Positions 59,201-64,000 of a stretch of 64,000 nucleotides of DNA are shown here, piece after piece. How positions within the stretch are numbered: the stretch's first letter is position 1; every line of letters begins with the position of its first letter. Both the position numbers and the translations under genes were made by a program. The notes beneath the pieces are model-generated. The model was not told the origin of the DNA. It saw only the letters and a list, made by a program, of their open reading frames with translations, and did not search any database. The stretch comes from [Phialemoniopsis] sp. UDSM-2020 (Eukaryota; Ascomycota; Sordariomycetes; Thyridiales; Thyridiaceae), in the NCBI GenBank assembly GCA_018873225.1, contig JAEILZ010000004.1, positions 2,480,001 through 2,544,000 of the forward strand, in the 5' to 3' direction.

Positions 59201-59751
59201 TCAAGTGAGGTGGCCAGAGAGAAGTTATGAAATCGGGTGCAAACAAGACTAAGAGTTCTGATGTGTAAGTGCCGACGTCTCTTCTCAAACCATTTGCGGT
59301 TTACTTGAATTATTCTATGCTCAATTGTCTTGTTTTCCAAACATTGGTTGTTTCTTTCCCATTGGCTCCAGTGTTGCACTTGCCTTCAACACTGCTGGTA
59401 GCCACTGTGAGTCTCCAGCCACAGTGGGCTGATGGTGTATCTCGGCTGTTGATAGCGCTAGGCCTTCCGCTAGCTATCCGCCCTGATTAGTGGCGTGGAG
59501 TGACCAAAGAGCAGCTGAGGTGTCTACATCCAAGATCTTTCATGTGACGCAAGCTCTACTGGCGCCGTTCAACCTCAACATTCTTCTCGTGAGACGATGC
59601 CCTCGACCGCGACACTGGAGGCAGACTAGCAAGTCGTGTCATTCCGCGGAGCACACACCAAACTGCCGCCAATCAATTCTAGCACCATCTATGGTGTTGC
59701 GAATAACTACGTCAATGCTGTGGGAGTCTGCCCTCCCCATCCCCCAGCGAC
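56209..59751. other. 3.5-kb region with no recognisable gene
   Basis: This is the longest gap in the window, between divergent mucin-like and dolichol kinase genes. Base composition is balanced, so it does not look like a strongly RIP-mutated transposon. A minus-strand open frame of 140 codons (57187-57609) shows no family signature. I saw no terminal repeats, tRNA or clear splice structure. Long promoters or non-coding RNA remain possible. Confidence 0.4.
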
Positions 59752-62555
59752 ATGCCCGAGCAGCAGCACCTGCACCCGCCCGCCTCTGCTCAAGGTGATC
59801 ATGCGCAAGATGATCCCGAGGGACTGAGGCTTCTGTCCCGCTCTCCTCACCCATACCACCGACAGAATTTCGAGCTCCTCCACCCATCCGACCGACTTGT
59901 AGCCGCGCGCACAAACTCGAGTACCTCGAATAGAATCGAAGATGTCCGAGACGAGATCCGGGGGCCCAGTGCCACCTTCACCAAGGAATCCACACCTACT
60001 AGTGATAGTGGCACCGAAGCGGATGATGAGCATTTCTTGAAAGGGCTCCCGGCTCCGAAGACTCGCTTGCATAAGGGCTTGCGCGGACGGAATGAGCTGC
60101 TGTCAGGCTCATCATCACCTCTGCTCACCCCAGTTCAGCTTGGTTATGATAGCGACAAGCGTCTCAATGATCAAAAGCGCGATGTGGCGCAAAAGACCAG
60201 GCATCAGTCCCTCGAAAATGTTCGGCGGAAAAAAGAAATCATTCGTCGCTGCTCCGAATGCTTGATACTTGGCCTCCTTGGAGCTCTCCTCTATACCAAT
60301 GATAGCGCAAGACCATTGGTCAGGTCTCTTCGAGAAGGTAAACGACCTTGATACTGCGTCCTGAATACTTGGCTAATTCTCCTATAGGCCTCACAGCGCA
60401 CTCGGCAATCACTTGTGGGCTTGTATTGCTGTACCCGCTTCGAGTCGTCCTCTGGGCGTATACTCACAGGACGCCTTCAACATGGCTACCCATAATGATC
60501 CCTTCTTCCTTCGAACCAGCACCCTTACTATACCCTCTTATAATACCTCTTTTTGTCTCCCTTCTGGTTGCGACGACAAGGACTACTGTCGTTCTGCTCA
60601 ATATAATCCTCAGCCTTTGTTCCATACCAAAGGCATTGGTTCCACTGGCACAGCATACAGAAACATATGCGAATCTCCAGTGGGCACTTTCATGCTTCCC
60701 ATACATCTCTCAGTTGAATGGAGGCAAAAACATCAAAGAGAGTCTTAGTATCGAAGATTCTCTGGATTTTGAGACAATTGTCTTTATCTATCCCCTTCAT
60801 CAGACGTTGTGTGCCGTCCTTCAGCAGCTCACAACGACAAGTCTTCTGCCTGCTGAACTGCAGCTATTGTCTATCGCACTCATCAATGTCCTGCTCCTTG
60901 CTCAATCTCCCCAGGCAGTCATATTGAAAGGACTGCTATGGCTTGGCGGCTTAGGAGTTTTGGTCCTTTGCGGGCCTGTTATACGATGGGGCGTCACTTT
61001 GGCAAGAGTACCTAAATGGCGTTTCAAGCGTCATGATGAGCCGGTGAAGCATCGTACTTTGTGGAAACAGATCCTCTACATCATGTCGATGAAAAAGCTG
61101 AAGCATGAGATGCTTGGAGCCGCCCTGGACGAGGCGACGACCGACTCAGCTAACTCCTCCGATAACGAGGGCTACCGGCGCTCGTCAATTGATAGCAGCC
61201 CCTTCAAAGGCATCCGTCACGCAGCAACGTTCGCAGATGGTCTTGCTGATCCAGTAAGCCCATCAGCAGCGCGCAGAACCAACAGCGTCAAGTTTCCTCC
61301 CCTAGACGAACTTGCTGAACCAGCGTCGTTGCGAAGGAATACTCTACCGGATCTCGTTCAAGGGAGCGTCCGATCACACAAATACACACCGTCAGGACGA
61401 CGCAAGAGATCTGCCTCATCCAGTGTACGCGCCTTCTTTTTCCTCACATCGCGAGAAGCCCTCATTCGAAAATGGCTTTATGCGGCTTGGGTTTACGTCT
61501 GCATCGCTGTTATAATTCTGCTCGGCATTCGACAATTTGTGAGCGTCTACGCACTACATGGAAATGAGCCTATTGGATGGGCACTGGGGTACCTTTTCGG
61601 CGATATCCCTTGGTTTCGGTTCCAGGTTGTTCAGGCCAACCTCGAGAGATGGGTCTGCCTCCCTGAACGCAGTGTCGAAGAAGCTTGTCACCTTGGCTGG
61701 GTTGAACACTTAAGACAATCGTCTCTCGGCGAAGCCAACACTCGATTATTCCTGAGTGGTTATTGGTTTGCGATCCTGGTCGTCGGTCTTGCAGTAGTGT
61801 TCAAGCTTTCGCCTGTCTATGAAGTCGACACACGCCGCAAGGTGTTCCATTTCATGATGGTTGGCATGTTCCTCCTGGCAATCTTTGTCGATCCGACATA
61901 CGCCGCTCTCGCCCTCTCGCTAATCCTGGCCATCTTCCTCCTCCTCGATCTCCTTCGTGCCAGCCAACTTCCGCCCCTCTCTAAACCGATCGCCTCGTTC
62001 CTCACTCCCTACGTCGACGGTCGAGACCTTCGCGGGCCGGTTGTCATATCCCACATTTTCCTCTTAATCGGATGCGCCATACCACTCTGGCTGTCAATGG
62101 GCTCCCTTCCGCGTACCGGCATAGGTGCTCTGGAAGGCTGGAGCGTCCCCACTCGCGATGTTAGTATGGTGTCCGGCGTTATCTGTGTCGGTCTCGGCGA
62201 TGCAGCTGCCTCACTGATAGGCCGGCGGTGGGGTCATCGCAAGTGGCTTTGGGGAGGTGGCAAGAGCCTTGAAGGAAGCGTAGCCTTTGCCGCGGCCGTC
62301 TTCGTCGGTCTGAGCGCTGCGGCGGTCTGGGTACGCATAGGCGGCTGGCCTGTCACCGACGAACCCCTTACCATGTCTGTCACTGCTCCCTCGGCTTGGT
62401 CCAAGCTTGCACACTGGGACTGGATGCGGACGGCGCGGAACGCCGGCGTCTGTGCCTCGGTGGCAAGCCTTACGGAGGCGGTGCTGACGGGCGGAAACGA
62501 CAACGTTGTAGTCCCAGTAATGCTATGGACATGCGTGAAGAGCCTGGGGCTATGA
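59752..62555 (+). CDS. SEC59: Dolichol kinase
   Basis: ER membrane enzyme that phosphorylates dolichol with CTP, the carrier lipid for N-glycosylation, GPI anchors and O-mannosylation. Exons: 59752-60337 and 60388-62555, giving 917 residues. The C-terminal catalytic region carries the CTP-binding signature near residue 790, GVICVGLGDAAASLIGRRWG, followed by GGKSLEGSVAFA, as in Sec59. About a dozen hydrophobic spans cover residues 175-900. Residues 1-170 are a polar, Ser-rich cytosolic leader, and a second Ser/Arg-rich loop (about 440-560) separates the spans. Yeast Sec59 is about 520 residues; long versions with these inserts occur in filamentous fungi. Confidence 0.92.
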
Positions 62556-62861
62556 GATTTGTCTTTTTTCTTCATTCGGAACGGCATTATGAGATGACTC
62601 CGGGTTATGGCCTTTATGAATAGCAGATATGACTGTAATGTAGAAGCGGGCGGCCAAGTGCCGGCCCCTGACTGGGGTTAGACGCGCGGAACTTTGCGCG
62701 CAAAAGCAAACTTCACGAGGCCGACGTGAAGAGCTATTACATGGCGTTTAGAGGCCGCAAAAGTCATGAAATGAATAGACATAATATTTGAGTCTTTGAT
62801 TGTACTGAGCAAGTTCTAGATGCTGATGCAATATGCTTTTTGTACGTCTATCGCTATTCAT
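62556..62861. other. Intergenic, convergent 3' regions of SEC59 and ORC2
   Basis: About 300 bases between two stops, presumably both 3' UTRs. Nothing else recognised. Confidence 0.45.
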
Positions 62862-64000
62862 TTACGTCGTCAGGTCTTCCAATATGGCCTCGAGCTCCTC
62901 TTTGCGGAAAGGTAGACTCAGTAATTCTGTGCCCAGGATATCTTTCCTGCTCGTGATCATCTGATGGTCGTGAAATCTGAAACAATTCTGTTAGCACGAG
63001 AATCATCTAGCGGACCTTTTCTCCTCGAGACTTACTCTTTCAGCAGCGTCCGGAAGGCCATCTCGGAGCTGCAGATGAATTCCTCCACGGCCTTGTTGTA
63101 TAGCATCCTATACTCGACGCCGGGACCTTCGCCACCGCCCGCGGCGACCTCGCCGCCCTCGTCCATGGCGATGAGCACCTCGCCGACGAGCAGGCGGAAC
63201 AGGTTCTTTGCGTTCTCGGGCAGACTGCGCAGGACGAAGGCGACGCCGTCCTTGCCGCCGACGCGCCGCGTGTTGCGGCCCAGCAGCTCGTGGACGTCGT
63301 CGACGACGTCGAGCTCGGCCGTGAAGGGCGCGAAAGTGGTGCAGTCGTGGAAGGCGAAGTTGAAGGCCGAGCGCAGGCCCGAGTCCCACAAGAGGGGAAA
63401 ATCGGGCGTGTCGGCGGAGCAGACGAGGCGGATGCGCGGGTGGGAGGCCAGCTGCGCGAGGACGGACTGGATGGCGGTCTTGCGTAAGGGGGCGGCGTCG
63501 AGGGAGTTGAGGATTAGGGTGAGCTTAGTGTCGTCTTCTGCTGAGGCGAGTAGGGAGAGGAAGTTCTGGAGCATGGTGACGGGGTTGGAAGTGGGTAGGC
63601 GGTAGGTAGAGTCCACGGCGCGGCCGAGTGTGGTGAGGATCTCGCGGATAGAGGTCGTCCGGACGTAGCCGTTTATAATGACGATCTTGTGCCGGTCTTG
63701 AGCCTCTTGATCTTGTATCCTGTCGAACAGGCGCGAAGCAAAGCGGTGTAGTAGCGGTCGCTTGGAACCATAGCCGTATAGGCAGACCGCGAAGCCCTGA
63801 TCCAACTCAAATTCCCACTGTGGGAAAGACTGCGCGTGAAGTGACTGGAGAAACTCGACGTCCTCCTGATGATGCTCCGTCACCTTTCCGTCCCGAAGGA
63901 TGGAGAAATACTCGTCGTGTGACAAGAGGTTCAGAGACGACAAGGTGTTGGCCGACGTCTTGGCCAGGCCTGGCTTGTTCTGAAAGAAGTAGAGCTCGTG
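62862..64000 (-). CDS. ORC2: Origin recognition complex subunit 2 (5' part outside window)
   Basis: Core subunit of the origin recognition complex that marks replication origins and loads Mcm2-7. Two exons are visible, 64000-63036 (open to the window edge) and 62976-62862, for the last 359 residues. Diagnostic segments: HELYFFQNKPGLAKTSANTL, SHDEYFSILRD, VCLYGYGSKRPLLHRFA, INGYVRTTSIREIL and the C-terminal FHDHQMITSRKDILGTELLS, with PFRKEELEAILED near the end. The short last exon is supported because it restores the family C-terminus. The AAA+-like fold continues to the left in protein order; the N-terminal disordered part and start codon lie beyond base 64000. Confidence 0.95.

Noticed and set aside
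1..64000. Secondary-metabolite cluster, CRISPR array, prophage or provirus
   Set aside because: No polyketide or peptide synthase, no regular spacer array and no viral or transposase proteins are visible; the genes are mostly housekeeping.

Overview
The window is nuclear DNA of a filamentous ascomycete (Pezizomycotina, most likely a Sordariomycete). The genes lie singly on both strands, most are split by introns of about 50-70 nt with GT..AG ends and CTAAC/CTGAC-like branch sites, and the proteins match fungal families (CaaX protease, Ytm1, Mtr2, Rpb11, Lsm5, Orc2). There is no operon structure, and I found no rRNA, no confident tRNA and no CRISPR. I rebuilt exon joins by hand; every spliced CDS given here has a length divisible by three.

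Layout. 1-8 kb: the 3' end of an unidentified gene, a secreted class 3 lipase (-), a secreted GH3 beta-glucosidase (+) and mitochondrial ribosomal protein bL34m (-). 8-20 kb: Ste24 CaaX protease (-), an 87-residue membrane microprotein (-), ribosomal protein eL38 (+), an ABM-like protein (-), an M20 carbamoyl-amidohydrolase (-), mevalonate kinase (+) and the farnesyl/geranylgeranyltransferase alpha subunit (+). 20-32 kb: Mtr2 mRNA export factor (-), mitochondrial MetRS (+), a NAT9-type acetyltransferase (+), an L-serine/threonine dehydratase (-) and a copper P1B-ATPase with a very Cys-rich N-terminus (-). 32-43 kb: DNA polymerase delta subunit 2 (-), Ytm1 (+), a WRN-type 3'-5' exonuclease (-), Lsm5 (+), Rpb11 (-) and a vacuolar amino-acid transporter (-). 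45-64 kb: an orphan 551-residue protein (+), a CobW/COG0523 GTPase (-), a 113-residue orphan (+), a GPI-tail-like surface protein (-), FAM32A-like protein (+), a mucin-like protein (-), dolichol kinase (+) and Orc2, which runs off the right edge (-).

How the genes work together. Most are unrelated housekeeping genes. One functional theme stands out: mevalonate kinase makes isoprenoid precursor, the prenyltransferase alpha subunit attaches it to CaaX proteins, Ste24 trims those proteins, and dolichol kinase uses another branch of the same pathway. The first three lie within 12 kb. The features most worth a second look are a 1-nt exon that the GH3 gene requires, the metallothionein-like N-terminus of the copper ATPase, the long N-terminal extension of the prenyltransferase alpha subunit, and an 11-bp-phased TTACCCTATA minisatellite.
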